Positions 1-10,989 of a stretch of DNA of 64,000 nt are shown one piece after another. The translations under genes and the position numbers were made by a program. The first letter of the stretch is position 1. The number at the start of each line of letters is the position of its first letter. The stretch comes from Tanypteryx hageni. Its lineage: Eukaryota > Arthropoda > Insecta > Odonata > Petaluridae. The notes beneath the pieces are model-generated. The model was not told where the DNA came from. It did not search any database and saw only the letters and a program-made list of their open reading frames with translations. The stretch spans positions 128,670,470 through 128,734,469 of the forward strand of contig CM054114.1 of assembly GCA_028673005.1 (NCBI GenBank), in the 5' to 3' direction.

Positions 1-837
1 ATCGAGAGAGGGCACTTAACATGCCACTGGCACCGCCTCTCTCCATAGCCCATACGGAATCAATGGGGCATAAGGCCTGGAGGCCGTCGCTATCTTCCCA
101 TAAAAAGTCTTCTTTTTGTATTTTTTCTTATTTCGCAAGATTATTCGGCGCCGTTACATCTCACCCCCGCTGAATAGTAAACTGTTGCTGTGAGAAAATA
201 TGGCGACGGAATTCATGTAAAGGAGTACATTACCAACGAATTACGGTGTCGAGTTAAAAATTTTTCGCTATTAACGGTGTGTCGCCATTAACAGGCCAAG
301 TAATGATAACGATCTAATCGTTATAAACATGTAAATTACTTTTGATGACGACCTTTACCTAGGAACGAATTTTACCGCTAATTTGACTAATGTGTGATGG
401 TAAGTTACTGATGTTTCATTATCACTGCTGTGTATTTATCATTATTTTTCCATCGACGAAAAGGGTAATTATAAGAGTATTCATACAAGAGAAAGTGACA
501 GACAACAAAATGGCAACATGATCTGGAAGATGATATGAGTACTTGTATACCTAATGTGACTGTTCGCTAAAATGACACAATTATGTCATTATCGTGAACG
601 TATATAACCTAATACAGTTAGAGTTATTATATTTAAATAATTTATATTTATAAAAAGTGACTGAAAGTTCTTGACTAAAACAACATACGAAACCAATTCG
701 AAGTAAAGGAAACGTACTTGAGTATCCTCTATTGAGCGACTTAAATGTAGAAGAATTAATGTTACTAGTACATGAAATTGATGGAATGATGTGATCCGAA
801 GATCCTATGCAGACAGGCATAAGCTGTGAAAGATGGA

Positions 838-864
838 ACAGATGTCCTCTTCGAGGACATCTGT
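838..864. repeat. Perfect 12-bp inverted repeat with 3-nt loop
   Basis: Positions 838-849 and 853-864 are exact reverse complements (ACAGATGTCCTC and its complement) around a TTC loop. The sequence directly abuts the structured module upstream of the tRNA-like copy at 946. The second copy of that module near 43510 does not preserve this stem clearly, so the perfect repeat may be local. Confidence 0.75.
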
Positions 865-1026
865 TGGGGCAGTTTGATACTAACTTGGTTAGTTCCCGTC
901 CCACCAAGGGAAACATCCGTGTTCAGAAACGAGAGAAAATGTTCTGCTACGATAGTTCAGAGGTAGAATATCCGCCCGGCAAGTGGAAGACCCGGGTTCA
1001 ATTCCCGGTCATAGCAGACTTTTTTC
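863..1026 (+). repeat. tRNA-like composite element, copy A (possible SINE)
   Basis: Bases 946-1016 fold as a 71-nt cloverleaf. The acceptor pairs GCTACGA with TCATAGC (one mismatch), the D arm is GTTC/GAAT, the anticodon stem is TCCGC/GTGGA with loop CCGGCAA (GGC in the anticodon position, but C rather than T at position 33), and the T arm is CCGGG-TTCAATT-CCCGG. A run of seven T follows at about 1020-1026, as at Pol III terminators. The upstream block 863-905 is shared with copy B at 43532-43573 and contains the stem CTAAC/GTTAG. Head and tRNA part are duplicated together, so this looks like a dispersed element rather than a simple tRNA gene. The loop departs from the tRNA consensus, so decoding function is unlikely. 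Confidence 0.7.
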
Positions 1027-3307
1027 TCGTTTCAAAAATTGTTCCATCTTACTAGTACATAACAAGGGGAACTGAAGAGAGACCTATATGATCTTGAATG
1101 ATTTGACCAGGATAGGATATTTTTGTATTATAAGTTGACGTAAATTTTAAACAAGTATGAAAAAAGCTGCAGAAGCAGACACTAAATGGTGGATTTTCAC
1201 AAAGGAAATTTAGACAGACGGATGGACAGACGGACAATCCTAAATAACGTGCACAACAAGAGAGAATACTGAATCGATTGGCGAAAAAACGAAGTCTCCA
1301 TCTGCTTTCGTTCAGGAGAAGTTAGCTCGTCAGACAGACGGGCAAACCGAACGCATATGCGGATTCTTACAAAAAAGCCTAAAAACAAATTTCATAGGAA
1401 TGTGTCGGGTGGCATGGTTCCTAATACATTCCTAAAGACATACAGAACCAAATACAACAGGTTTTTTTTCTTCACTGATTTTAGATTCTGGAAAAGAACT
1501 TCGGTTCACAATTGATGACTTCGCAGCCGAAATACGCATCTGGTTTCCCCACATTTCCATGGCTATCGGAATGACAGTTTGTAAATGGAAAATCTTAATT
1601 TTAGTTTTTTTTTTAGAAAATAAATACGAATTAAACCATGGAAGGACTTACGTGCTCGGATCATAATTAAAGCACCAATTTTATGGATTGGTTTTATTTG
1701 TTTGGCAACCATACTATTGTCGTAGTTGTAATAATTAGAAATTTTACATTTACTCCTGCCCCATAAAAGCACTTCACACTTAAGGCAAACTTGTAAACAT
1801 TTAATGTTCAAATAAACATGTTAACCAATTTACGACTTTGATAAACTGATACATTAGGTAGCATCAAGGCCGATAATAAATTTAATGAACATATAAACCT
1901 ATCTTCTCCTGCAGCAGATTACCCGCAACTAGAATGCGGCAAATGGGACGCATCAATTATTTTAGATGAGAAAAAATTCTCGCTGCTCCTTTCTCTTTAA
2001 GAGCAAGAACGAATCCAAGCATTGACGTTTTAAAATGTAATCTCCATGATTCTCTTTAGAATTTTAACAAATGTGCCTAAAAATCGACCAATTACAAAAC
2101 ATTTAAAGCACAAAAAATTTTTTCAAGTGAGTAATTACATTTCAACAACTTTATGAAAGGGATAGGGAATCTGCTATCTAACTTTTTTGCTGAATAGCCG
2201 TAGCGGCAGGTAAACTTTGTGCGGTGAGCCTCTTTAGAAGTTGTGAGTGCTTCGGCGGGATATAACAGAAGTTACTTGAGGGGCTCTGCGGCATTTTTTG
2301 AATGAAGATGTAGTCTAAACATTCTTTAGCGTTAAAACTTCAACAGTAAAGTAGAAAATGTGAAATTTTCGGCATTAAATTCCTTGGATTGTTTTTTCAT
2401 CACAGATTCACCGAAAATTAAATTGAGATTTTTCAAACCGTTCTTCCTTGAATTTAATTATAAAAATGGCTACAATTCTAATGTAAAATGATGGAGGAAA
2501 ACAAAAAATTGTCAATCAAAGAGGAAATTAAAATACGTATTTGATATTTTTTTATTTTCAGTGCGAGCGTAGTCATTAAGGCTAACTTCCTACCGTTTTA
2601 AAACTCGTTAAGTTCCCATTAACGTCCAATTTAAAGAAAGTAAATAGCGGATTAGTTAAAGCGAATAGGACGGAGAAATTATGATTGCAAATTTTGGCAG
2701 TAAACAAAGGCAAAACAAAGATTCCATTAGTGTCAAAAGCTGTTTTAATGCCGTATTTTGGAAAAGTAATATAAGCTCTTTTCAAGCTGATTCCATTCTT
2801 ATTTTTTGCACTGGTCTGCACAATTTAATAGGGATTTTTAATAATATCCGATTAACGTCTTTTAAAACGTCATATTTCCTGATTAAAAAATTAAAATGGG
2901 CGTCGAATAAAAATGTTACTAATCGGATGACATCAATTTTTAAACTGATATAATCACCCAACGTTAAAGGTTTTAATGGGAAAAGGAATATAAAAGATAT
3001 AGCAGTTTACAAGAGAAGATATTTAAATTCTGTCGTATGCTACCTCTGTCAAAATCAAATTCCTTAAAATAATAAACGTAATTTGCTCAATTAAGCGGAA
3101 GAATAACAATCTACACTACAAATAACAACTTACAGATCGAAATTAGTTACTTGGTACAAATATATAAAGCTTCGTGACTTATGAAAACGGCCTTGGTGAT
3201 ACATATACAGTAAACCTTAGAAAACCTACAATTAAGTGGAATTTTTAAAAGCTATAATTCGAAATATTTTTACACAAGAGTACGGATGCGATAATTATTC
3301 GTCCAAT
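1027..3307. other. No gene seen; AT-rich intergenic DNA
   Basis: Short open frames on both strands here have no recognisable domain and biased AT-rich codons. Around 2555-2990 there are short direct and inverted similarities (for example a taatcgga-type motif and cgttaa-type motifs), which may mark an old element. The first 837 bases of the window likewise show nothing I can name. Confidence 0.5.
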
Positions 3308-3315
3308 ACCTAAAG

Positions 3316-3908
3316 CATGGGTTCCCACCGCTGTGGTCTTTGGCATTTTGATTGTGCTCTTTGGCAGCCTGGTTGGTTGTGCACTTCTGCGATGCTTAAA
3401 TCACGTTTCCTAACATCATAAATTTAATATGTTTCTTTCCTTTTAAACGTATATAAGAACACTACTAATAACATTGACGTTGACTTGATTTTAGTATTTA
3501 TGACCATTATTTTTTTCGCAACAGTATAGTGGTGCTCGCTTGATATTTTAGGATATAGCCTGGTACTCGCTTGATATGAAATGAAACTTGAAAACTCTCA
3601 ACTCCGGAGGGCAACAGGTTAAATTGATTAAGTACTTCACTCAACTTAACTCACTGCCATGGATATTTCATAGCTACCTGTTATTATTCTTATTAGACAT
3701 GGATGATTTTGTTTACTTTGTTCATTGGATTCGAATTGTTTTAATATTTTATGTAATGTATGATTGTGTGTATATTATGTGATATTGTTTAAATTATTTT
3801 ATACTATTTCCTTGCCACCAGGCTTATGGCCTTCTTGCAATGTTAACTAAATAAATATACCAGAATGGACCTTAGAGCTCGCCATGTGGAAAAGCTTGGG
3901 AACTGCTG
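3316..3908. mobile_element. Non-autonomous hAT element with 8-bp target duplication
   Basis: The ends read CATGGGTTCCCACC at 3316 and, as the reverse complement, CAGCAGTTCCCAAGC at 3908. This is the hAT pattern CAG-x-GGTTCCCAACC. The flanking 8-mers are acctaaag (3308-3315) and acctaaat (3909-3916), seven of eight matching, as expected for a hAT insertion. No transposase reading frame is seen inside, so it depends on another element. Confidence 0.75.
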
Positions 3909-4332
3909 ACCTAAATGGTTCAATACGTGCTACAGTATCACTTTAGTTACTTAACTATGAACTTATTTTTTTTTACTACCCTAATATTTACTTGTTTTTT
4001 CTTTTGTGTGATCTATGTTACGTATAATTATATATAATATATAATTAGTCAAAGTAATCATCTGGAATATCCAATCAGTTGGAATATGCTCGGTCCTGAG
4101 GTATCCTGTAAATCGGGAGTTTACTGTAATGTTTATATCGCACTTGCTGAGCGAAGCGACGTCAATGTATGCGTAACCTATCGAAGGTTGTTTAGAGTAT
4201 GAGAGAAACATTGCATTAACCAAGATGGGGAGCCAAGATTAAATAAATAATTACGCTAAAGCAAGCGTATCTGCTATAGTGCTTCGTTCTAAAAAAAAAT
4301 GACACATGAATTCCAGCGACGATTCTCTAAAA

Positions 4333-4468
4333 CGGTGTTTACCAATCGGTATGCCGCGGCATTTTGGGGGAAGCGGGAGAGCTACACTAGAAATTGGGAG
4401 GGGGCCGGTGTGCCGCCTATATTTTTCATTCGTATGTGACGTGGGATGAAAATGGTTGGGAAATACTG
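4333..4468. mobile_element. Short hAT-type MITE with 8-bp target duplication
   Basis: The left end CGGTGTTTACCAATC and right end GGTTGGGAAATACTG are imperfect inverted repeats of the hAT form. They are flanked by ctctaaaa (4325-4332) and ctctgaaa (4469-4476), 7 of 8 identical. At 136 bp it is noncoding. Confidence 0.72.
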
Positions 4469-4595
4469 CTCTGAAATATATTCGTGATTTGCTATCTAAC
4501 GAAATTTATTGGGGCGTATGGTAAATTTTTACAAAAGCGAGGTGATAAATGTGAAAGACAAAATGTATTTATATTACGATCGGAGATAGAGATAC

Positions 4596-4596
<1 letters not shown>

Positions 4597-4682
<86 letters not shown>
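4597..4682. repeat. (GA)n microsatellite
   Basis: A purine-only GA/GAAA run, interrupted by a few A expansions. It generates spurious open frames on both strands rich in Arg/Glu or Ser/Leu. The following 4690-5520 shows no gene I can recognise. Confidence 0.95.
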
Positions 4683-4683
<1 letters not shown>

Positions 4684-5526
4684 ATGGAAGAAGAGAGGGA
4701 GAGAGAGTGTCGATAAGAGAATTACGCCATATCACAGAGATAAAACGTTCTGCAAACGTTATCAAGAACCGAACGGTAATTTTGGAAGCAGTGAGAGAAG
4801 GTCTGAATCGCTTATTAACAAACCGCTCAGCATTTCGATACAATCTGCTCACGTTGAATCGCAATACGCGGAAATGAAAAGGTGCTCGTGACTTCAGATG
4901 CATCAATGTGGAATAAAGAGACTTTTTTGGGCGTGACGATTATTTGAGCAAACTTTTGTCGAACCACCGTAACTGGAACGTATTGTTTTTCGATGATTCG
5001 TAATTCTACTGTACAAATTTTCGATAATGCACATAAAATAAAATCTTTCCCGTCACTATTCTTATATTTAAAAATAAGTCCAATTATCAATTATCTCGAA
5101 GTTTCGTTAACTCGAAAGTTAGAGTTCAAGAGATTCAACTGTACATTCAATTGCATGCATTATTTTTATTGGTTTTTAAAGACTTGCATTCAAGTAAATA
5201 ACAATACTATGATTACTGTCATTATTGATAGGTTTAATTTCATTGAGGTATTAGATGGTTTATATAAAATCATTTTAAGTCATTAAAGCAACCTAGTACG
5301 CCATACATCACAGTCCAATGTACATATTACATTCGGAACTAGTGAATTGTAAAAATTTTGTATACCGATAATGGAGAAAATACAGCTTCATGATTCAAGT
5401 TTCTCTGCACCAGAAAGTAATACACAATGCTTTATTGGCTTCATTCTTATTAAAAAAAACGAATAAATTCTTTAGTATCCTTATTTTTTGTGACTTGTGA
5501 TCGATAAAAATATAAAAAATGACCGA

Positions 5527-6410
5527 TCCTTATATAATAATTCTCAAGTGTCCGTCTGTCTGTCCCGGAATTTTTGGACATTTTCCAATGGAATTAGAGC
5601 TGAAACTTTCACAATCATTAAACCCCCATGAGGTGGTCTCTAAAAAAATCAAACTTCCTTGTATAATAATTCTCAAGTGTCCGTCTGTCTGTCCCGGTAT
5701 TTTTGGACATTTCCCAATGGAGTTAAGAGCTGAAACTTTCACAATCGTTAAACCACCATGAGGTGGTCTCTAGAAAAAATCAAACATCCTGGAAAAAGTC
5801 CCGGATTCGACTTCGGGAGACAATTATATTTTCCTATAAGTTCACACGGGATTCCTTATATAATAATTCTCAAGTTTCCGTCTGTCTGTCCCGGTATTTT
5901 TGGACATTTCTCAATGGAATTTAGAGCTGAAACTTTCACAATCGTTAAACCCCATAAGGTGGTCTTTAGAAAAATCAAACACCCCAGAAAAAGTCCCGGA
6001 TTCAACTTCGGGAGACAATTATATTTTCCCATAAGTTCACACGGGATTTTCGATTTTTAAGGTGCAAGGTTTATTTCCTTCATTTATTAAAATATGTAAA
6101 TATAGACCGAATTTCTCCATTTTTATTTTATTTGACGGCCAAAACTATAAAATATCTTATTCTTGCAATGTTTAGATGTTACACGGAAGAATTTGTCAGA
6201 AAAGCGAAATTTTATGGCTTTTTCGTACTCTTTCCGGATGTTGCCAAGGCTAACCTCATTGTTGCCTCCGATAAATTAGCGTCTATTAAGCCTTCAAATA
6301 GACGAAAGAATTGTGTTATTCACTTCAGAGTGGCAAATCAAGTAGTATATTGATGCCAGAATGTAATAAATTTCAAGCGCTTCATTTTATGGGAGAATTC
6401 AAATGATTAT
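5527..6410 (+). mobile_element. Helitron-type 5' head with reiterated unit
   Basis: The start A|TCCTTATATAATAATTC fits a Helitron 5' end (TC after a host A) and is followed by the CCGTCTGTCTGTCCC signature. The same 5' unit is repeated at offsets of 129 and 197 bp (TTCTCAAG at 5541, 5670 and 5867), each with a GAGCTGAAACTTTCACAATC block. Downstream, 6130-6330 is closely similar to the reverse complement of 40030-40220, so it is a dispersed family. A clear 3' end of this copy was not found; two other Helitrons are inserted immediately beyond. Confidence 0.6.
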
Positions 6411-6427
6411 CAGGAATTTATTAATTA

Positions 6428-6469
<42 letters not shown>

Positions 6470-6470
<1 letters not shown>

Positions 6471-7215
6471 TAGTAGAAGGTGCTTGCATTCTGCAAGCAT
6501 ATCATCTCACCTTGAAAAACCATTCATTTTTCAGACATATTTCATCATTACAAATATTTTCTTAATTCTAAAAATTTCACCTCAGCAGCGATTTTCGTAT
6601 TTCCCTTATATACAAATAATTGATTATAACAATCCCCAAACTTTGCAATTTTAAGTATTTTATACTTTCTCCATTATGAGGTACTAATGCTGCACATTTC
6701 TGCCAAATTTTAAAGTTGTAGCACTTCTAGAAGTGAAATAATATTTTTCTAATTGTTTAAATTTTAAACATTTTTAACGGCCGCCGCAATAGATTTATGG
6801 TGAGTTTCAAATGTTTATTTGTGCAAATGCACTACTCTGTAAATAACTTGAAAATTTCAGCTTCCTAGCTCATCCCGTAGTATCTAAACAGTTATCTATT
6901 TGTTTCAACTTTAAGAATTTTCAACGGCAACACAAATTAAAAATATCAAAATTTCTATAATCCCTATTTCGTTTTTTTACAAATTCTACCTATAAAAAAA
7001 TATCAGCTCCGTAGCACATTCGAAAATACAAAAACCTTGAAAATTTGTTTAAACAATTGCGAATTTTTAGCGGCCGCATTGTTGAACTTTTCAAGATTTT
7101 CGTTTTTCTAGTCGGTTTTGCACAAAGAAAAAAATTTCGAATCTCCAGCTCATCTGGAAGTGCCTAAACATTAGTATCCTCCACCTCCTCTGTAAGAAAC
7201 GTCGATATATAATGA
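6470..7215 (-). mobile_element. Non-autonomous Helitron 1 of an adjacent pair
   Basis: Read on the minus strand it begins TCATTATATATCGACG after a host A (7215) and ends with hairpin TGCTTGCA-GAA-TGCAAGCA (6481-6499), spacer, CTAG (6470-6473) and a host T. This is the Helitron layout: 5' TC, 3' hairpin plus CTRR, insertion between A and T. At 746 bp it has no coding capacity. It shares blocks with element 2 next to it, for example TAGTCGGTTTTGCACAAA and the cagctcatctggaagtgcc block. It sits in an (AT)n target. Confidence 0.8.
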
Positions 7216-7225
7216 TATATATATA

Positions 7226-7984
7226 CTAGTAGAAGGTGCTTGCATACTGCAAGCATTTGACATCTCACCTTGAAAAAACATTCATTTTTCAGAGAGATAT
7301 TTCATCATGGTAAATATTTCTTTAATTCAAAGGATTTCTCCCCGGGACCGATTTTCGTTTTTTCCTTATAGAACAATAATCGAGTAAAACAATCGCTAAT
7401 TTTTAAAAATTTAATAATATTATACATATTCCACATTGAGTTAATAATTCTACACATTTTTGCCAAATTTTAAATTTATAGCACATTTAGAAGTGAAATA
7501 ACATTTATCTAATTGTTTAAATTTAAATAATTTTTAACGGACGCAATAAGAATTTCATGAATATACTGAAATGTTTATTCCTTTAAATAGACTAAACTCT
7601 AAATAACCTTAAAATATCAGCTCTCTAACTCGCCCCGTAGTATCTAAACATTCACCTATTTGTTTAAAATTTAGGAATTTTTAACTGCCAAAAAAATTAA
7701 AATATCAAAATTTGTATAATCCCTGTTTCGTTTTTTTACAAATCCTACCACTAAAAATAATTTCAGCTTCGTAGCACTTTCGAAAATACATAAACCTTGA
7801 AAATTTGTTTAAACAATTGCGAATTTTTAGCGGCCGCATTGTTGCACTTTTTGAAGATTTTTGTTTTTTCTAGTCGGTTTTGCACAAAATCCTACCTAAG
7901 AAAAAATTTCGAATCTCCAGCTCATCTGGAAGTGCCTAAACATTAGTATCCTCCTCCTCTGTAAGAAACGTCGATATATAATGA
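7226..7984 (-). mobile_element. Non-autonomous Helitron 2 of an adjacent pair
   Basis: This is a sister copy of the element at 6470-7215 in the same orientation. The 5' TCATTATATATCGACG starts at 7984 after a host A. The 3' end has hairpin TGCTTGCA-GTA-TGCAAGCA and CTAG at 7226-7229, followed by T. Only about 10 bp of AT repeat separates the two copies. They differ throughout by substitutions and small indels, so this is not a very recent duplication. Confidence 0.8.
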
Positions 7985-7993
7985 TATGTTTTT

Positions 7994-8084
7994 ACACACA
8001 CACACAACACACACACACACCACAGAAGTTATATTTTAATCACACTACAAAGTCCCGTTGATGTTCAACGGGTAATTCTGCTCG
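7994..8084 (+). mobile_element. CA repeat plus Helitron-like 3' hairpin
   Basis: An interrupted (CA)n stretch at 7994-8022 is followed by the hairpin CCCGTTGA-TGT-TCAACGGG (8054-8072), an 8-nt spacer and CTCG then T. The layout matches the CTAG-ending Helitrons elsewhere in the window except for one base of the CTRR terminus, so this is a probable decayed plus-strand 3' end. Its 5' end was not identified. Confidence 0.5.
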
Positions 8085-8395
8085 TAAATTTTTATATTGC
8101 TTTCCACAACTTTTGAATTTTGGAACTTTTGTGTTGAAAGGAAACTATGCAAAGAATTTTCAACTTTAATTAGTAAACGAAATTCTTTTATAGCATCGCT
8201 AGTGTAATGAATTCTTAATGTTGCTGGATTTGGAGTCCCATGTTTTATATATTAATTTGTTTCTATTTCATTTAAATCAAATCTGAATTAATTTATTATG
8301 TCGTTGAATAATGAATAAAAGTAAATAGAGTAAAAAAATATTTGTTAACTCGAACTTCTCATCATTTACTTTGGATCGAGATATCAGATTTCGAC

Positions 8396-8460
8396 TGGTA
8401 TTAAGGTGGATGGCGTATTTTCCCCCGGGTCGTGGGTTCGAATCCGGCAGTGGTATGGTA
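8396..8460 (+). other. Weak tRNA-like B-box relic
   Basis: GTGGGTTCGAATCC near 8432 matches a Pol III B box, preceded by GGTGGATGGCG at the right distance for a poor A box. No full cloverleaf forms and no T run follows. It may be a relic of a tRNA or SINE. Confidence 0.3.
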
Positions 8461-8491
8461 TACTAATCTTACAGTAAAATATGATAAAATA

Positions 8492-9063
8492 CAGGGTGTT
8501 TCTTTCAAATTTCCTACATTTTAATTCAACACTGTGGAAAAACTGTAAAAGCTAAATGAATACTATTGATGGTACACGAAAGAGGAACTCAAAGAATTTT
8601 ATTCTGTGACTCAAATAATTTATTTGTGTAACAATTTACAGATTAGTGCACTTCAATATGTGATCCATTGGTTGCACGAAAAATGTCGTCTGTACCTGTG
8701 AAACCAGGCCTTCATGGTTTTCGTCTCAAGCGCATCACATCCATACACTCGCAGATAGTTGTGTTGCACCGTAATGAACGACTTCGTTTCTGCGTACCAC
8801 ACAACTTGCGCTCGCTGCTGAAGAGTCGCCTTTGTCCTTCTACCGTAACGACACACAACAAACTGCACTCACTGCTGAGGAGTAGCATTTTTCCTCTAGC
8901 AACTACATATAACGCTATGCAATGACCGAAGCGGCAACTTCAAGGTCACAAAATAAAATTCTCTAAGTTTCTATTTCGTATGCCACAAATTGTATTCATT
9001 TAGCTTCTACAATTTTTCCATAGTGATGGATTAAAATGTAGGAAATTTGAAAGGAACACCTTG
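8492..9063 (-). mobile_element. IS630/Tc1/mariner-type element with transposase N-terminus
   Basis: Terminal inverted repeats of about 35 bp: CAGGGTGTTTCTTTCAAATT at the left and the complement of the AAATTTGAAAGGAACACCTT end at the right, both flanked by TA. The minus-strand frame 8653-8868 encodes FVVCRYGRRTKATLQQRAQV followed by WYAETKSF and a helix-turn-helix-like stretch ending KTMKAWFHRY, the N-terminal DNA-binding region of a mariner-like transposase. The catalytic domain is missing, so this is an internally deleted copy. Confidence 0.75.
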
Positions 9064-9224
9064 TATTGTTTACATTTAATAAATTACTAAATAAATATAG
9101 AAGCCCCCGCTTTTAATTTATCGGAATGCCCGTTTTCCTGACATTTACATTTTCTTCTAATAGAGGGGAATAAATATATAAATAAATCAAAAAAGCCAAG
9201 AAAATCAAAATGATCGCCATTTAT

Positions 9225-9941
9225 ACATCTACATCTACAGTTTACCCTGCAAGCCACCGCAAGGGTGTGTGGCAGGGGGTGTATTAACACCAAGGGGAAA
9301 ACTCCAAAATTAGGCCTTGGTTTACCCCCTACGCGAGGTTACTTTTGATCGCAAGTTTTATTCTGCTCAGCTATCGTTCTAGGGAAAAATGAGCCTTTGT
9401 ATCTCTCTGTCCTACAGGCTATCTCTCTTATTTTACGAGGATGGTCCATTCTACCGATATAGGTGGGAGTTCTTATTATTTCTTTGACGTCGCTGGAGAA
9501 AGTACTCGTTCTAAATCTTTCAAGAAGTTTTAACCTAGCACGTGATCGACGCTCATCTAGTGATTCCCATCCTAAGTCCTGTATCAAGCCTGTAACGCTT
9601 ATATTTCTATCATAACAATTTTTGACGAATCTAGCAGCTTTTCGCTGCACTTTCTCTAACTCGGCGATTAAACCTTTCTTGTACGGATCCCATATGCTCG
9701 ACGCATACTCTAGCAGCGGTCTAACTAAAGAAAAGTAACAAGTCTCTTTGACTTTTTATTCGCTTTTACCTACTATCCGTTTGATGAATCCTAGTTTTTG
9801 CTTAGCTTTCCCGGATATATTTCGTATGTGTGTGTCCCACGAGAGGTTACTTGTTAAAATGACACCTAAGTATTTGACGGATTCGGATTTGCATTTTTCT
9901 TGCGAGCTATTTTTTGTTTTCCTTAATGACGTAACTAGCAT
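9225..9941 (-). pseudogene. Jockey/CR1-like LINE, reverse-transcriptase C-terminus and 3' tail
   Basis: The minus-strand frames 9756-9941 and 9339-9650, with the link between them, read KYLGVILTSNLSWDTHI, then RPLLEYASSIWDPY, then EKVQRKAARFV and RSRARLKLLERFRT. This is the standard end of a non-LTR reverse transcriptase ORF2. Frames shift between 9650 and 9756. A 3' UTR with a CCTGCAAGCCACC-type block and a TGTAGATGTAGATG tail lies at 9225-9290, which marks the 3' end. The copy is 5' truncated, as usual for LINEs. Confidence 0.82.
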
Positions 9942-10136
9942 CAGTCTAAATTTATAAAGTACGCAGTTTTTGTCCTCCGTAGGTCTTCAAAGATGCAACG
10001 ATTATATTGCTTAACGATTTTAAGTCATTATGTTTTAAAGGACTTTTAAAAATGAAAATCCAAAATTTGTATATTTTAATTATAAGGAGAAACGAGATTC
10101 TTTTAATAAATGATTATATAATAATTGTATATAATT

Positions 10137-10140
<4 letters not shown>

Positions 10141-10170
<30 letters not shown>
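10141..10170. repeat. (AT)n microsatellite
   Basis: Simple alternating AT run. The surrounding 9960-10430 is AT-rich without a recognisable gene. Confidence 0.9.
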
Positions 10171-10174
<4 letters not shown>

Positions 10175-10429
10175 ATAGAGGAGACAACTTCTAAGTCCTT
10201 CACATTATTAACGCTTAACTCCATACAGCGTTACCAATAGAGAGAACTGTAACTTGAAGATACAGCGCCTAAGACAATCTTTTGGAAACCATCTTTTAAA
10301 AAGAAATTATGTGCAATATTTTTCCAGCGTGTAAGTAATAATGTCCTTTAATTAAATAATTATAATATTATAATAATTGATACTTAACATCATATTGAAA
10401 AACTTTGTATCTTCAATTGGCATAAAAAG

Positions 10430-10560
10430 GTTGGAAAAACCAGACGAGCATTTCGGCCACAAAGCAGTCGTCATTAATGGTTATTCACTGATTGTAGATT
10501 CTAAGGCAGAATCGCGAATGATGGCGACTATTTTACAGCAGATAGGCGCATCTGGTTTTA
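10430..10560. repeat. Dispersed repeat, copy 1 (CATTTCGGCCACAAAGCAG block)
   Basis: The block around CATTTCGGCCACAAAGCAG matches GTGTTTCGGTCACAAAAC near 44540, with similar flanks (a GATGCG or GACGAG lead and ATGGCRA-type following sequence). I take it as part of a transposon body of unknown class. The open frame across it has no known domain. Confidence 0.45.
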
Positions 10561-10989
10561 CCAACCTTTTTATGGATATCGGAGAAACCTAGTTTTCAGT
10601 TTGGTTTCAGCCCTAAAGTGAGTTCGATAGTTCCCTATTGAATCTGAGTATCAAATAAATACTTATACGAATGAAAATATACTTTTAATACCTTTTACGG
10701 ATGTCGTTTTGTGAACGGCGTCTATGACAAAGGCAAATTCGCCACATCCTATTTACCGCAATGTCCACAGAAACACTGTGATGGTTGTGTACAAAATGAT
10801 GCTACGGTAAGACAATGAATACCATTCAAAATACATACATCGTTTGCCACAATTTCCGCACTTTCCAGAATTTCCTCCTATTCCCAAAATCTAGCCCTGA
10901 AAGTTTTCGCTAGAAATGCGTACTTGCACCCACATTTAAAACTCAACCTTTATTTATTTAAAAAGCTTTCCTTTAGTTACGAGCTGTAT

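Noticed and set aside
946..1016. Functional tRNA-Ala gene
   Set aside because: The cloverleaf is good, but the base before the anticodon is C instead of the near-universal T, the acceptor has a mismatch, and an identical upstream module is duplicated with the other copy. A dispersed element is more likely.
4484..4906. Open frames on both strands of 135 and 110 codons over the GA repeat
   Set aside because: Low-complexity Arg/Glu or Ser/Leu translation of a GA microsatellite, with unrelated flanks.
5519..6060. Open frames repeating a CPSVCPGIFGHFPMELE-type peptide
   Set aside because: The repeated peptide is the translation of the reiterated Helitron 5' unit, and the opposite strand is open as well. 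It is noncoding repeat DNA.
7994..8022. Short spaced CA units considered as a CRISPR-like array
   Set aside because: It is a simple dinucleotide repeat with no spacers, and the genome is eukaryotic.
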